From positions 62,001 to 126,000 of IMG/VR virus record IMGVR_UViG_3300027971_000028: 64,000 nt of DNA. One strand, 5' to 3'. Numbering within the stretch: the stretch's first letter is position 1; each line of letters starts with the position of its first letter. This document shows positions 50,928 to 58,308 of the stretch, in pieces. The DNA is from a virus. A model generated the notes under the pieces. It did not search any database, was not told where the DNA came from, and worked only from the letters and a program-made list of their open reading frames with translations. The translations under genes and the position numbers were made by a program.

Positions 50928-51092
50928 ATGAAAGAACTCGGTTACAAAGAAATTAAACCTAAATGTAATATTATTCTTAGGCTTTATGGAAAAGTATTAA
51001 TGGAAATAGGCTCTTGGTGTATTGAAAAGGGAATTAAATACGCAACTGTGTGGGAAAAAATCCCTGAAAAAAAGAAAAAAACAAAAAAGTAG
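50928..51092 (+). CDS. Small basic hypothetical protein
   Basis: 54 aa, starts directly after the upstream stop (TAAATG). Mixed helical protein with a Lys-rich end (PEKKKKTKK). Not recognised. Confidence 0.5.
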   Translation: MKELGYKEIKPKCNIILRLYGKVLMEIGSWCIEKGIKYATVWEKIPEKKKKTKK

Positions 51093-51095
51093 TTC

Positions 51096-51255
51096 GGATA
51101 TACGTAGGTAGGTTTCTTGTAGCGTAGGTTTTAATTACGCGACCAGCTTGTCCAATCATGGGCTATAACTCGCATCCCACGTATATCCTTGCCCATTGTT
51201 ATAGGTTTCCAACGTCTTCAGTCTTTTGCTGAAGTACGGGGCTCATCGCAACCCC
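51096..51255. ncRNA. Candidate structured RNA
   Basis: No convincing ORF from 51093 to 51271. Perfect 10-bp closing stem GGATATACGT (51096-51105) with ACGTATATCC (51179-51188) encloses small hairpins (GCGTA at 51122 with TACGC at 51136; TGGG at 51159 with CCCA at 51176). Two more hairpins follow (CTTCAG/CTGAAG 51216-51234; GGGG/CCCC 51238-51255). It is not a tRNA: no T-loop. Strand and function unknown. Confidence 0.45.
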
Positions 51256-51271
51256 TATCGGTAAAAGAATA

Positions 51272-51427
51272 CTACAGTTCTTTTACAAGTTTGGCAATAT
51301 ATGCAATAACCTCGGAAGGACGCCAAGAACTATCAACTTCAAGTTCTGCTATTTGAACAGCCAGTGCTTTCTTATCTACATGATTATCAAAACAGCCCCA
51401 GCCGTATTTAGGCTCTAATTCATTCAT
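51272..51427 (-). CDS. Small hypothetical protein
   Basis: 51 aa. ATG overlaps the stop of 51424 (ATGA). Trp-rich start (EPKYGWGCFDNH) and amphipathic helix. Its stop codon lies in the loop of a perfect 9-bp hairpin (51261-51269 with 51278-51286), which may end the transcript. Confidence 0.5.
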   Translation of the reverse strand: MNELEPKYGWGCFDNHVDKKALAVQIAELEVDSSWRPSEVIAYIAKLVKEL

Positions 51428-51972
51428 AATCTTTTTCCTATCCACTCAACTACATTTGCTGTAACCGCGTTTCCCATTTGTTTATACCTAGCCGAATCTG
51501 ATTGATCCCCAGTCCAATCATCTGGAAATCCTTGTAATCTCTCGCACTCCTTAGGAGTAAGTCTTCTGACTGTTGTTGAGAAACTAACTGCTTGATGTGA
51601 AATTGTGTCAACGGTATATGCAGGAGCACCAGCCTGTGCTACTCCTAGCCCGTTTTGTTTTTTATCAAGTTCTCTAGCATCTTGAATTGGTGTAACTGAT
51701 ACAGCGTGAGCAGAGGATGTGTCTACAGTAAACATTGGATCTTCCACTTCACCATATCCTTTCCCTTGAGGACCAGCAGTATCTGCTCTACCAATTACAG
51801 TGTTTTGAATAGAGTGAACAATTGTTACTACTGCTCTAGAGTCTCCGCTGTTATCAAAAGCATTCAAGGTAGGACAAATAACTTTCTCACGCCAAACTTC
51901 TGGTGGCAATGTTCCATCTTCATACCTTGCACCACTTCTAATTACTTTGACGAACCACGATGTCTGTAACAT
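51424..51972 (-). CDS. Cytosine-C5 methyltransferase, C-terminal part (split gene)
   Basis: 182 aa. Linker text typical of these enzymes (CPTLNAFDNSGDSRAVV), then motif IX (RRLTPKECERLQGFP) and motif X (RYKQMGNAVTANV). It lacks the catalytic half, which is in 51938. The two overlap by 35 bases in different frames; a +1 shift there would make one protein. Either a split enzyme, a programmed shift or a broken gene. Confidence 0.8.
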   Translation of the reverse strand: MLQTSWFVKVIRSGARYEDGTLPPEVWREKVICPTLNAFDNSGDSRAVVTIVHSIQNTVIGRADTAGPQGKGYGEVEDPMFTVDTSSAHAVSVTPIQDARELDKKQNGLGVAQAGAPAYTVDTISHQAVSFSTTVRRLTPKECERLQGFPDDWTGDQSDSARYKQMGNAVTANVVEWIGKRL

Positions 51973-52666
51973 CTTTATAGTCCCTCGCTTTCAAAGTAGA
52001 TGAAACAGTATCTACTTCGTAATCTCCGAAGCCTCGCATCCTTGCAACAGTGCTTTTTCCAGCGCTGGTGGAAGAGTTTTTCCGCGACGAGTTGCTCGAC
52101 GCATTATTCCTTCGCATGCTTTCGGACTCAATAAGTATCGGGGACTTACTTCTGTCTCTAGTACTTCCAACAATGAAGACTCGACGGCGTCGTTGGGGGA
52201 CTCCGAAGAATTGCGAATCCAAAACTCGCCATTCGATGTGGCTATACCCTGAGTTGGCCATTTCAGAGATGACGACTCCAAAATCGCGTCCTTCGTTGCT
52301 TGATAAAAGTCCTGGCACATTTTCCAAGACGATAGTGTGTGCTTTGACTTCTTGCGCAAATCGTATTGCGTCCCAGAAGAGTCCACTTCTTGCCCCAGCG
52401 ATACCAGCACGCTTTCCAGCGACGCTAACATCTTGGCACGGGAATCCTCCGCAGACAATGTCAACTTTTCCAATTAAGTTAATCTCCTTTGCCCACTCGA
52501 TGGCGGTCTTAACATCATCATGTAATGGGATGTCAGGCCAATGTTTTTTTAATATCTTCTGAGCATTCTTATCTATTTCTACTTGACCAACGCATGTATG
52601 TCCTGCTTTTTCAAAGCCAAGATCAAAACCACCAACGCCAGCAAATAAAGAAACAAATGTGCTCAC
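51938..52666 (-). CDS. Cytosine-C5 methyltransferase, catalytic N-terminal part
   Basis: 242 aa, GTG start (GTGA overlap). Motif I FVSLFAGVGGFDLG, motif IV catalytic GGFPCQDVSVAGKR (Cys about residue 77), motif VI VLENVPGL and motif VIII QRRRRVFIVG. Motifs IX and X are missing here and come from 51424 or 52663. The region after motif VIII is odd, Ser/Arg/Asn-rich, and overlaps another ORF. Likely methylates DNA to avoid restriction. Confidence 0.88.
   Translation of the reverse strand: MSTFVSLFAGVGGFDLGFEKAGHTCVGQVEIDKNAQKILKKHWPDIPLHDDVKTAIEWAKEINLIGKVDIVCGGFPCQDVSVAGKRAGIAGARSGLFWDAIRFAQEVKAHTIVLENVPGLLSSNEGRDFGVVISEMANSGYSHIEWRVLDSQFFGVPQRRRRVFIVGSTRDRSKSPILIESESMRRNNASSNSSRKNSSTSAGKSTVARMRGFGDYEVDTVSSTLKARDYKDVTDIVVRQSN
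52012..52473 (-). CDS. Alternate-frame ORF inside the methyltransferase
   Basis: 153 codons on the same strand as the methyltransferase, in another frame. Contains LKWPTQGIATSNGEFW and PRYLLSPKACEGIMRRATRR, which recall phage/prophage proteins (YYLSxxACxGILRRA) seen with Dcm genes. If real, both frames are under selection; it may also be a by-product of conserved Dcm codons. Confidence 0.35.
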   Translation of the reverse strand: MEKLTLSAEDSRAKMLASLESVLVSLGQEVDSSGTQYDLRKKSKHTLSSWKMCQDFYQATKDAILESSSLKWPTQGIATSNGEFWIRNSSESPNDAVESSLLEVLETEVSPRYLLSPKACEGIMRRATRRGKTLPPALEKALLQGCEASEITK

Positions 52667-52944
52667 AAGCGACTACCTAACCATGTTGCAACATTTACAG
52701 TTACAGCATTACCTAGTTGTTTATACCTATGCGTATCCGCTTCGGTACTAGTCCATCCTAAAGGAAACCCCTGCAGAGTCTCGCACTCTTCAGGGGTGAT
52801 TCTTCTAATATTTTCTCTAGCAACCATGGACATATTTAACCCACCAGTTCCCATAAAACTGGTGAGCGTATTTATCGTATCTCCTTGAATCCTAAAGCCA
52901 TCTGACCTGTGAGGATGAAAAACAATTACCTCTTCTTGGCTCAA
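52663..52944 (-). CDS. Orphan C-terminal methyltransferase fragment
   Basis: 93 aa, TTG start. Target-region linker (DTINTLTSFMGTGG) plus motif IX (RRITPEECETLQGFP) and motif X (RYKQLGNAVTVNV), without a catalytic half. It lies before the N-terminal half, so the order is C-N-C. Could be a second, alternative C-terminal part or the remnant of a neighbouring enzyme. Overlaps the genes on both sides by 4 bases. Confidence 0.7.
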   Translation of the reverse strand: MSQEEVIVFHPHRSDGFRIQGDTINTLTSFMGTGGLNMSMVARENIRRITPEECETLQGFPLGWTSTEADTHRYKQLGNAVTVNVATWLGSRL

Positions 52945-53555
52945 GACTGCAAGACGTATCTGTTTTTATCTAAGATTGGTTGGTAGCAAACGCTCTTTCC
53001 ATCATGATTAGTTATGTAGCCATATCTAGCCATACGAAAACGTAGAGCACTTGGAGAGACACCTAAGCGCTTACCTAAGTGACGAACACTTACACCTTCA
53101 ACGGTAATAGCATGGTTAATCAACTTAGTGTATTGCTCTGCCTCTTTACGGAAATTAGGAGAGTGTGAGCGTACCTTTTGAGCAATAGGCTTAAGTTCTA
53201 ACAACTTAGATAGAGTTTTTTCTGAAGGCTCGGTTAGAACTTTAGGTTGCTTAACCGCTTTCATAGGAAGTTCTGGAACATAGAAGTCAACAGAGATCTT
53301 AGAAGAACTTAAATGTTTGTAATGTCCTTCAACAATTTGTCGAACTCTTTCTCTAGTAGTGATGCCTGATGCGTCCGCAATACTTTGAAGACTCCAGAAG
53401 GCTGATCTTAACTTTTTAATATAGGCGTTGCGAAGTTCTAAGTCATCACCTATCTTTTTAAAATTCTTATATACCTCTTGTGGCAATTTTGCATTGGTCT
53501 TTGTATATCCTTTAGGGGTCTTCATCTTTACTACCTTTTCTCTCTCGTTTGTCAT
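52941..53555 (-). CDS. Double HTH protein with sigma region-4-like motif
   Basis: 204 aa from ATG 53555, about 3 bases from a predicted transcription start (ORF extends to 53564; ATG 53525 with an RBS is an alternative). First HTH SLQSIADASGITTRERVRQIV resembles sigma-70 region 4.2. Second HTH SVRHLGKRLGVSPSALRFR is at the C-end. Could be a regulator of phage promoters. First gene of the methyltransferase unit. Confidence 0.65.
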   Translation of the reverse strand: MTNEREKVVKMKTPKGYTKTNAKLPQEVYKNFKKIGDDLELRNAYIKKLRSAFWSLQSIADASGITTRERVRQIVEGHYKHLSSSKISVDFYVPELPMKAVKQPKVLTEPSEKTLSKLLELKPIAQKVRSHSPNFRKEAEQYTKLINHAITVEGVSVRHLGKRLGVSPSALRFRMARYGYITNHDGKSVCYQPILDKNRYVLQS

Positions 53556-53564
53556 TAGATGCAA

Positions 53565-53652
53565 ATAGTATCAGGGCCTTTACAAAAAGTGCAAACTGGG
53601 TATCTTCCTGACTTTTTAAGCGTTTGACAAAGGGTATCTAGGCTTATACCCT
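53565..53652. promoter_or_regulatory. Two divergent sigma70-type promoters
   Basis: Minus: TTGCAC (53589-53594), 18-base spacer, TACTAT (53565-53570). Plus: TTGACA (53624-53629), 17 bases, TACCCT (53647-53652), within an inverted repeat GGGTAT / ATACCC. Both lie a few bases from the start codons, so both messages may be leaderless. Confidence 0.6.
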
Positions 53653-53658
53653 ATCTAC

Positions 53659-53778
53659 ATGGCTAAAAAAGATAAGTTTTATGACGAGGCAGCAGGTCCT
53701 ACCTTATTTAGAATCTTTTTAAGAGCCTTGGTAATTGCAGTAATTATGTGGTTAATTCAAAGAATTGGTAACTCTTAA
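53659..53778 (+). CDS. Small membrane protein
   Basis: 39 aa. Polar start (AKKDKFYDEAAG), one membrane segment (about 18-35, IFLRALVIAVIMWLI). ATG is 7 bases after the -10 box. Too short for standard gene calls, but has its own good -35. Confidence 0.5.
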   Translation: MAKKDKFYDEAAGPTLFRIFLRALVIAVIMWLIQRIGNS

Positions 53779-53783
53779 GAGTA

Positions 53784-53984
53784 TTACTCTTTAGATTCTC
53801 CGTTATATAAAGAAACAGCATCAACAAGATTAGTAACTCTACTTGTTACGTATCCGCCTTCTTTATCTAACTTATCTTTAGCAGCCTGCTCATTCTCTGC
53901 AAGAACTTGAACAACCATAGTTACTGCATAGGTATAGCACTTAGTTGAATCTTTTTCCTTTGTCTTTGTATCTTGCTTTGCCAT
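53784..53984 (-). CDS. Small hypothetical protein
   Basis: 66 aa. TYAVTMVVQVLAENEQAAKDKL and GGYVTSRVTNLVDAVSLY. The pattern looks familiar from actinophages, but I know no function. RBS agaggg; a degenerate copy of the tail promoter lies upstream. Confidence 0.6.
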   Translation of the reverse strand: MAKQDTKTKEKDSTKCYTYAVTMVVQVLAENEQAAKDKLDKEGGYVTSRVTNLVDAVSLYNGESKE

Positions 53985-54017
53985 TTGAGTCCCTCTTTCA
54001 TAGGAGTTATTACTTGA

Positions 54018-54059
54018 AGGATAGCAGATAAAGTGCGATTTTTCAGGCGCCCTGTCCGT
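54018..54059 (-). promoter_or_regulatory. Degenerate copy of the repeated tail promoter
   Basis: Minus strand: ACGGACAGGGCGCC, GAAAAATCG and TATCCT at 54018-54023; about 6 bases shorter than the others. A C/T-rich tract lies upstream. Confidence 0.4.
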
Positions 54060-54142
54060 GATAGGAGGCAGAGGAAGAGATTAGGAGGGGGAGGGGTGCA
54101 TGCTTTTTGAGGCGTCTTTACGAGACATAAAAACGTTGGTTA

Positions 54143-55045
54143 TTAAATAGTAGTATATCCGTAATAAATGATCTGCGATGCGCCACTGGTATTAGCAATT
54201 GTAAAGTCAAACCTATTACTACTTGTACCCGAGTATGTAGCGTCTGTGCTAATAGTACCTGCTACTCCTCTAATCTGATTAGGTATGGCAGTTAATGAAA
54301 TAGGACTTCCGCCGCCAGTGTAGTTCCAAGCATATTGATATCCTATTGCTGCTACATTAGCATTTGACACACTGGCTGTAGCGTTCCAAACTATAATACC
54401 GTTAGGTATATTTCCCTTGACCCACATGGTGTATGTGCCACCACTTGGAACTTCAAAATTGTAGGTGTTAGTGCCTGTGGCAATAGTCCATGAGCCTGTA
54501 GTAGCAGCTGAACCTGTAGCACCAGTAGGTCCAGTATTTCCAGTAACACTTGCACCTGTTACACCTGTATTACCAGTTGCTCCCGTTGCACCAGTCTGAC
54601 CAGTTGCACCAGTGTTACCAGTGCCAGTTGGACCAGTTGCACCTGTACTTCCTATATTACCAGTTGCTCCTGTTGCACCTGTCTGCCCTGTTTCACCTAA
54701 CGCACTGCTCGACGACTCCAGCCAAAATCCGTCGTAGTACACAAACATAGTTGCAGAGTTAGGATCAAACCAAACGTCACCTGTTTCAGCACCTGTTGGA
54801 GCTGTAGTTTCAGCGGTAGAGAATACTCCGTTGTCTCCTGTTGTGCCCGTTGCTCCTGTGTTGCCAGTTGGACCGTTTGTTCCAGTTACGCCTGTTGCAC
54901 CGTTTGTTCCAGTTGCACCAGTTGCGCCTGTGCTACCGACCGCACCTGTTGGTCCAAGCCATACCGTGCCATTCCAACGCCAAGTAATTGATCCGGATGA
55001 GAACGTTTGATTTAACGATGGGGAATCCGGGAAGTTAATTGGCAT
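54143..55045 (-). CDS. Collagen-like tail fibre
   Basis: 300 aa. [16 protein letters not shown] start as in 21292, Gly-X-Thr runs (about 32-72 and 125-178) around the insert [18 protein letters not shown], and a C-terminal beta domain (about 180-300). Y positions nearly all Thr. Under promoter copy 6. Confidence 0.82.
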   Translation of the reverse strand: MPINFPDSPSLNQTFSSGSITWRWNGTVWLGPTGAVGSTGATGATGTNGATGVTGTNGPTGNTGATGTTGDNGVFSTAETTAPTGAETGDVWFDPNSATMFVYYDGFWLESSSSALGETGQTGATGATGNIGSTGATGPTGTGNTGATGQTGATGATGNTGVTGASVTGNTGPTGATGSAATTGSWTIATGTNTYNFEVPSGGTYTMWVKGNIPNGIIVWNATASVSNANVAAIGYQYAWNYTGGGSPISLTAIPNQIRGVAGTISTDATYSGTSSNRFDFTIANTSGASQIIYYGYTTI

Positions 55046-55065
55046 AAGGCTCCTTAAAAGATAGT

Positions 55066-55113
55066 CAATTATATCTTGAATTTAAAATGCGTTTTTTCGC
55101 GCTCTCTTTCCGT
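55066..55113 (-). promoter_or_regulatory. Repeated tail promoter element, copy 6
   Basis: Minus strand: ACGGAAAGAGAGCGCG, AAAAAAC, AT stretch, TATAAT at 55068-55073; 24-base spacing. Confidence 0.8.
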
Positions 55114-55138
55114 AAGAGGAAGCGGAAGAGAGGGGGGG

Positions 55139-55636
55139 TTAGGAGTTTTTGATTCCGTATAGGTGAAAGGTTGAACTGGTTTCAAAATTTCCACTAAGTT
55201 TTACAGAAGTTATTGCTGAAGTATTAGACCATAAACCAGCGGCTAACATAGTATACGCTTCATTATTTGCGTTATTTTCTGAAACAGAATCAATTGAAAT
55301 TGATTTATGTTGTGAACCAGTATAGTTTGTAATATAAATTTGAACATTTCCAAATGTGTTTGCAGTAGCAGATGATTTTGGCAAACCTACTAAAACTACA
55401 TTGCCACTGTAAGACCCATTAGTTACTGAACCATTTTCTCCCCAAACCCATCTGCCCTGTAAATTAGCGCTGCTTCCATTTATTTCTGAAATTTCTGAGT
55501 CAGGTGAACCAGTTGTGCTACGGGCAGACATTAAAATACATAAATGAGTATAGGTTGCAGGTATTGAAGTAAATGTAACACTCGCGGCTGAACTACCTAA
55601 AGTATTAGCCTGTATCAAAGTAAATGTATTTGCCAT
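55139..55636 (-). CDS. Beta-sandwich tail protein, cassette gene 3
   Basis: 165 aa. FTLIQANTLGSSAASVTF, FTSIPATYTHLCIL, FHLYGIKNS end. Same family as 57276 and the N-terminal half of 12069. TAATG coupling with 55636. No glycine-rich part. Confidence 0.72.
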   Translation of the reverse strand: MANTFTLIQANTLGSSAASVTFTSIPATYTHLCILMSARSTTGSPDSEISEINGSSANLQGRWVWGENGSVTNGSYSGNVVLVGLPKSSATANTFGNVQIYITNYTGSQHKSISIDSVSENNANNEAYTMLAAGLWSNTSAITSVKLSGNFETSSTFHLYGIKNS

Positions 55637-56136
55637 TATGCAGTCAAAATTCCGTAGAGTGAAAAGGTTGAGCCTGAATCAAAATTTGAAGCACTTGTAG
55701 GAGTTAATACTATAGAAGTAATTGCCGCTGTATTTCTCCAAACACCTGCATAAGCAATTGTTATTGTTGAGGCAGCACTACCTCTTGATAAAACATTTTT
55801 GTAAGTTGTAGTGTTTGAATAATTTTGAAAGTGAGTTATGCCAGCAGCATACTCTGTTGCGTGATGTCGTGCAATAAGAACTCCACTTGAATTATTGGTA
55901 CTACCTGAAGACGCACTTGACCCAGTGCCATAAACATATACTGTTGAATAATTACTACCTGTGTCAGAATTAAATTGACACGTTATATCATTGGTGTCTG
56001 CAGAGATATCACTTGATGCTGATGTTATTAAAATTAAATCAGTATAACTTCCGCTAATACTAGAGAAGGTAATGCTTGAGGCAGGACTACTCAAAGTATT
56101 TGTCGCTATTGGTTCGTATGTTCCGCCTGCAGCCAT
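55636..56136 (-). CDS. Beta-sandwich tail protein, cassette gene 2
   Basis: 166 aa. YEPIATNTLSSPASSITFSS, SYTDLILITSA, FSLYGILTA end. Same family as 57803 and the first half of 13429. Follows 56139 after 2 bases. Confidence 0.72.
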   Translation of the reverse strand: MAAGGTYEPIATNTLSSPASSITFSSISGSYTDLILITSASSDISADTNDITCQFNSDTGSNYSTVYVYGTGSSASSGSTNNSSGVLIARHHATEYAAGITHFQNYSNTTTYKNVLSRGSAASTITIAYAGVWRNTAAITSIVLTPTSASNFDSGSTFSLYGILTA

Positions 56137-56138
56137 TG

Positions 56139-56741
56139 TTATACCCCCTTAATTCCGTAGAGAGCAAGTTGTGAGTACTGTTTGAAAGGTGATGAAGTAC
56201 CAAGTGCTTCTATAGTTATAGAGGTTATAGCACTGGTGCTTGTCCATAGGCCAGACTTAAATGACACGCTTGAAGCGTTGTAACCATTAATTGTATTTGC
56301 ATTTGTACTTATTCCTTCTATAGTTCTAAGAACTTTATTTTTATTTGTAGAGCTATAATTCAAAATTTCTGTAATGAATGTACCAAAAAATGGTGCAGCA
56401 GCAACGCCTGGTATGGCGCTTAAATAAAGGAAATCTCCTAACCCCTCTGTAGCAGCATATGCACGAGGGGGAGAATCGTTAATACTGGATCCTAAAATAT
56501 GGTCTCTATAGTTTGAGCCTGTATCACTGTTAAATCTAAGAGTTCCATATCCACTTGGTTGTGGACCTGGTCTACTACCTTGCAATATCCCTCTTATCTG
56601 CAGATGCATAAAAGTTTGTGGTATTGAACTAAAGGTAATAGTTGATTGACCACCCGCGCCTACTGTTGTTGTTGCAATAGACTCGAAGGAGCCAAAGGAT
56701 TTGCCTGAAAACTGCGAAGCAATCGTACCTAGAATATTCAC
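56139..56741 (-). CDS. Beta-sandwich tail protein, cassette gene 1
   Basis: 200 aa, GTG start. NILGTIASQFSGKSFGSFES, then FSSIPQTFMHLQIRG and the end LALYGIKG. Related to 58309 and 14733. The anchor-like start recalls the MPILGTxASQ peptide of adhesins. Under promoter copy 7. Confidence 0.72.
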   Translation of the reverse strand: MNILGTIASQFSGKSFGSFESIATTTVGAGGQSTITFSSIPQTFMHLQIRGILQGSRPGPQPSGYGTLRFNSDTGSNYRDHILGSSINDSPPRAYAATEGLGDFLYLSAIPGVAAAPFFGTFITEILNYSSTNKNKVLRTIEGISTNANTINGYNASSVSFKSGLWTSTSAITSITIEALGTSSPFKQYSQLALYGIKGV

Positions 56742-56765
56742 GCGGCTCCTAATGAAAGATAGTTA

Positions 56766-56813
56766 ATTGTATCGCAGAAAGTAAAAGTTTATTTTTTCGC
56801 GCTCCCGTTCCGT
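56766..56813 (-). promoter_or_regulatory. Repeated tail promoter element, copy 7
   Basis: Minus strand: ACGGAACGGGAGCGCG, AAAAAAT, AT stretch, TACAAT at 56766-56771; spacing 26 bases. Drives the 56741-55139 cassette. Confidence 0.7.
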
Positions 56814-56855
56814 AAGAGGAAGAAGAGACGGAAAAAAGGGGAGGGAGGGGGGGGA

Positions 56856-57173
56856 TTAAGGTCCGAATGTCCAAGCGTTAACTGACCCTTTTTTTGCTTT
56901 TGCATAAAGAAAATCTTTTTCTGCTTGTATGCCTACAATTCTAAATGTCATTTGATTTATGTTTGAAAGATTAATAATTCCTTTACCGTTGCGAACTAAA
57001 GAAAATTTAATGTTTTCATATGCATTATCTTCTGATGTAGCAAATGTTCCAAACGTTATGTCTCCTGGAGCAAGTGGGTGAGACCCTAACATTAAGTATT
57101 GTCTTAATTCTTTTTCATCTTCTTTTTTCATCTCTAAACCCCTATCACTTCCTACGCTAATCATTTCGGTCAT
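56856..57173 (-). CDS. Hypothetical protein under tail promoter
   Basis: 105 aa from ATG 57173; the longer ORF would begin inside the promoter. This start is 8 bases after TATACT, so it may be leaderless. Mixed fold (DITFGTFATSEDN, MTFRIVGIQAEKDF). No family seen. Confidence 0.55.
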   Translation of the reverse strand: MTEMISVGSDRGLEMKKEDEKELRQYLMLGSHPLAPGDITFGTFATSEDNAYENIKFSLVRNGKGIINLSNINQMTFRIVGIQAEKDFLYAKAKKGSVNAWTFGP

Positions 57174-57180
57174 GGGCAGA

Positions 57181-57229
57181 AGTATACACATATCTTGTAA
57201 AAATGCGTTTTTTCGCGCTCTGTGTCCGT
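57181..57229 (-). promoter_or_regulatory. Repeated tail promoter element, copy 8
   Basis: Minus strand: ACGGACACAGAGCGCG, AAAAAAC, AT stretch, TATACT at 57181-57186; spacer 27 bases. The -10 is weaker than in other copies. Confidence 0.65.
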
Positions 57230-57275
57230 GATAAGAATCGGCGGAAAGGATTAGAGGGGGGAGGTAGGGATAAGG

Positions 57276-57803
57276 TTAGGAGTTTTTAATTCCGTAAAGT
57301 TCAAAGGTTGAATTTGCTACAAAATTGGTAGCTCCTGATGAAGCACAAAAAATGCTAACTGAAGTGATTGCTTCACTTCCACCATTAAATAAAACTCCAC
57401 TCCAACTTAGAAAAGCATCAAATCCATTATTTTCTACTACTGATTCCCCAAGAAAAGTGTGTGGTGTAGCGCTAGTATAAGATGGAATATAAATTTCGGA
57501 ATTGCTAAAAGTGTTTGAAGTTGCAGGGTTTGAAGGTAGATCTCCAATAATTCTATAAGCAGCAGGGTTTTTGTTTGAGCCTGTGCCTGTAAGATAAGAG
57601 TACATACCTATCCAAGAATAACCAGTATTACTTACTTGTGAATTAAAACCAATAATAAGATTTTCTCTAAAAGCATCCACAGAACTACTTCTAGCACTTA
57701 TCAAGATTTTCAGGTCAGTATAGGTTTGTGGAATGCTTGAAAAAGTAACAACATTTGCTGGGGTCGATATTGTCTGAGAGGCTATTTTAGTAAATGTTGC
57801 CAT
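57276..57803 (-). CDS. Beta-sandwich tail protein, cassette gene 3
   Basis: 175 aa. FTKIASQTISTPANVVTFSS, QTYTDLKILISARSS, FELYGIKNS end. Paralogue of 55139 and the first half of 12069. TAATG coupling with 57803. Confidence 0.72.
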   Translation of the reverse strand: MATFTKIASQTISTPANVVTFSSIPQTYTDLKILISARSSSVDAFRENLIIGFNSQVSNTGYSWIGMYSYLTGTGSNKNPAAYRIIGDLPSNPATSNTFSNSEIYIPSYTSATPHTFLGESVVENNGFDAFLSWSGVLFNGGSEAITSVSIFCASSGATNFVANSTFELYGIKNS

Positions 57804-58303
57804 TATGCCGCCTTAATTCCGTATAGTGTAAAACTTGAACCAGCCAAATAACTAGATGAATATGAAAAAAGTTCAATAGAGTTTATGACAGCCGTACTTC
57901 TCCAAGTGCTACAAAAACTAGTTATCTCTGCTAATCCTGTATTTGCGTATTTTGATAGAGATGTTTTCTTTGCTACTGTACTTGAGTAACTAAATATTTG
58001 AATTATGCCTGATGCAGTAATAGTATTTGGTAATTGTCCCGCTGCGTTTAATCCATAACCATGAGTCATATTAGTGTAGTTTCCACTAGCAGGAGCAGCA
58101 GTTCCTACTGCGTAAAAAACTGTTGAACTATAGTTTGATTCGCTATCGCCGTTATATCTTAAACCAACATTTGCTGGCCCTGTTTGACCAAGATTACAAA
58201 CAATTACTAGATCAGTGTAAGTAGATGGGATAGAAGAAAAAGTAAGAGTTGTTGCTGGACTTGCCAAAGTATTAGTTGCTATTGGATCATATGTTACTGC
58301 CAT
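57803..58303 (-). CDS. Beta-sandwich tail protein, cassette gene 2
   Basis: 166 aa. TYDPIATNTLASPATTLTFSS, STYTDLVIVCN, FTLYGIKAA end. Paralogue of 55636 and the first half of 13429. Confidence 0.72.
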   Translation of the reverse strand: MAVTYDPIATNTLASPATTLTFSSIPSTYTDLVIVCNLGQTGPANVGLRYNGDSESNYSSTVFYAVGTAAPASGNYTNMTHGYGLNAAGQLPNTITASGIIQIFSYSSTVAKKTSLSKYANTGLAEITSFCSTWRSTAVINSIELFSYSSSYLAGSSFTLYGIKAA

Positions 58304-58308
58304 TTTAT

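Noticed and set aside
51096-51188. tRNA-like molecule (7-bp acceptor-like stem)
   Set aside because: No T-loop, no anticodon stem of the right spacing and no CCA end; kept only as a structured RNA candidate.
52050-52562. 170-codon plus-strand ORF opposite the methyltransferase
   Set aside because: Antisense to clear methyltransferase motifs, no RBS, and no known pattern.
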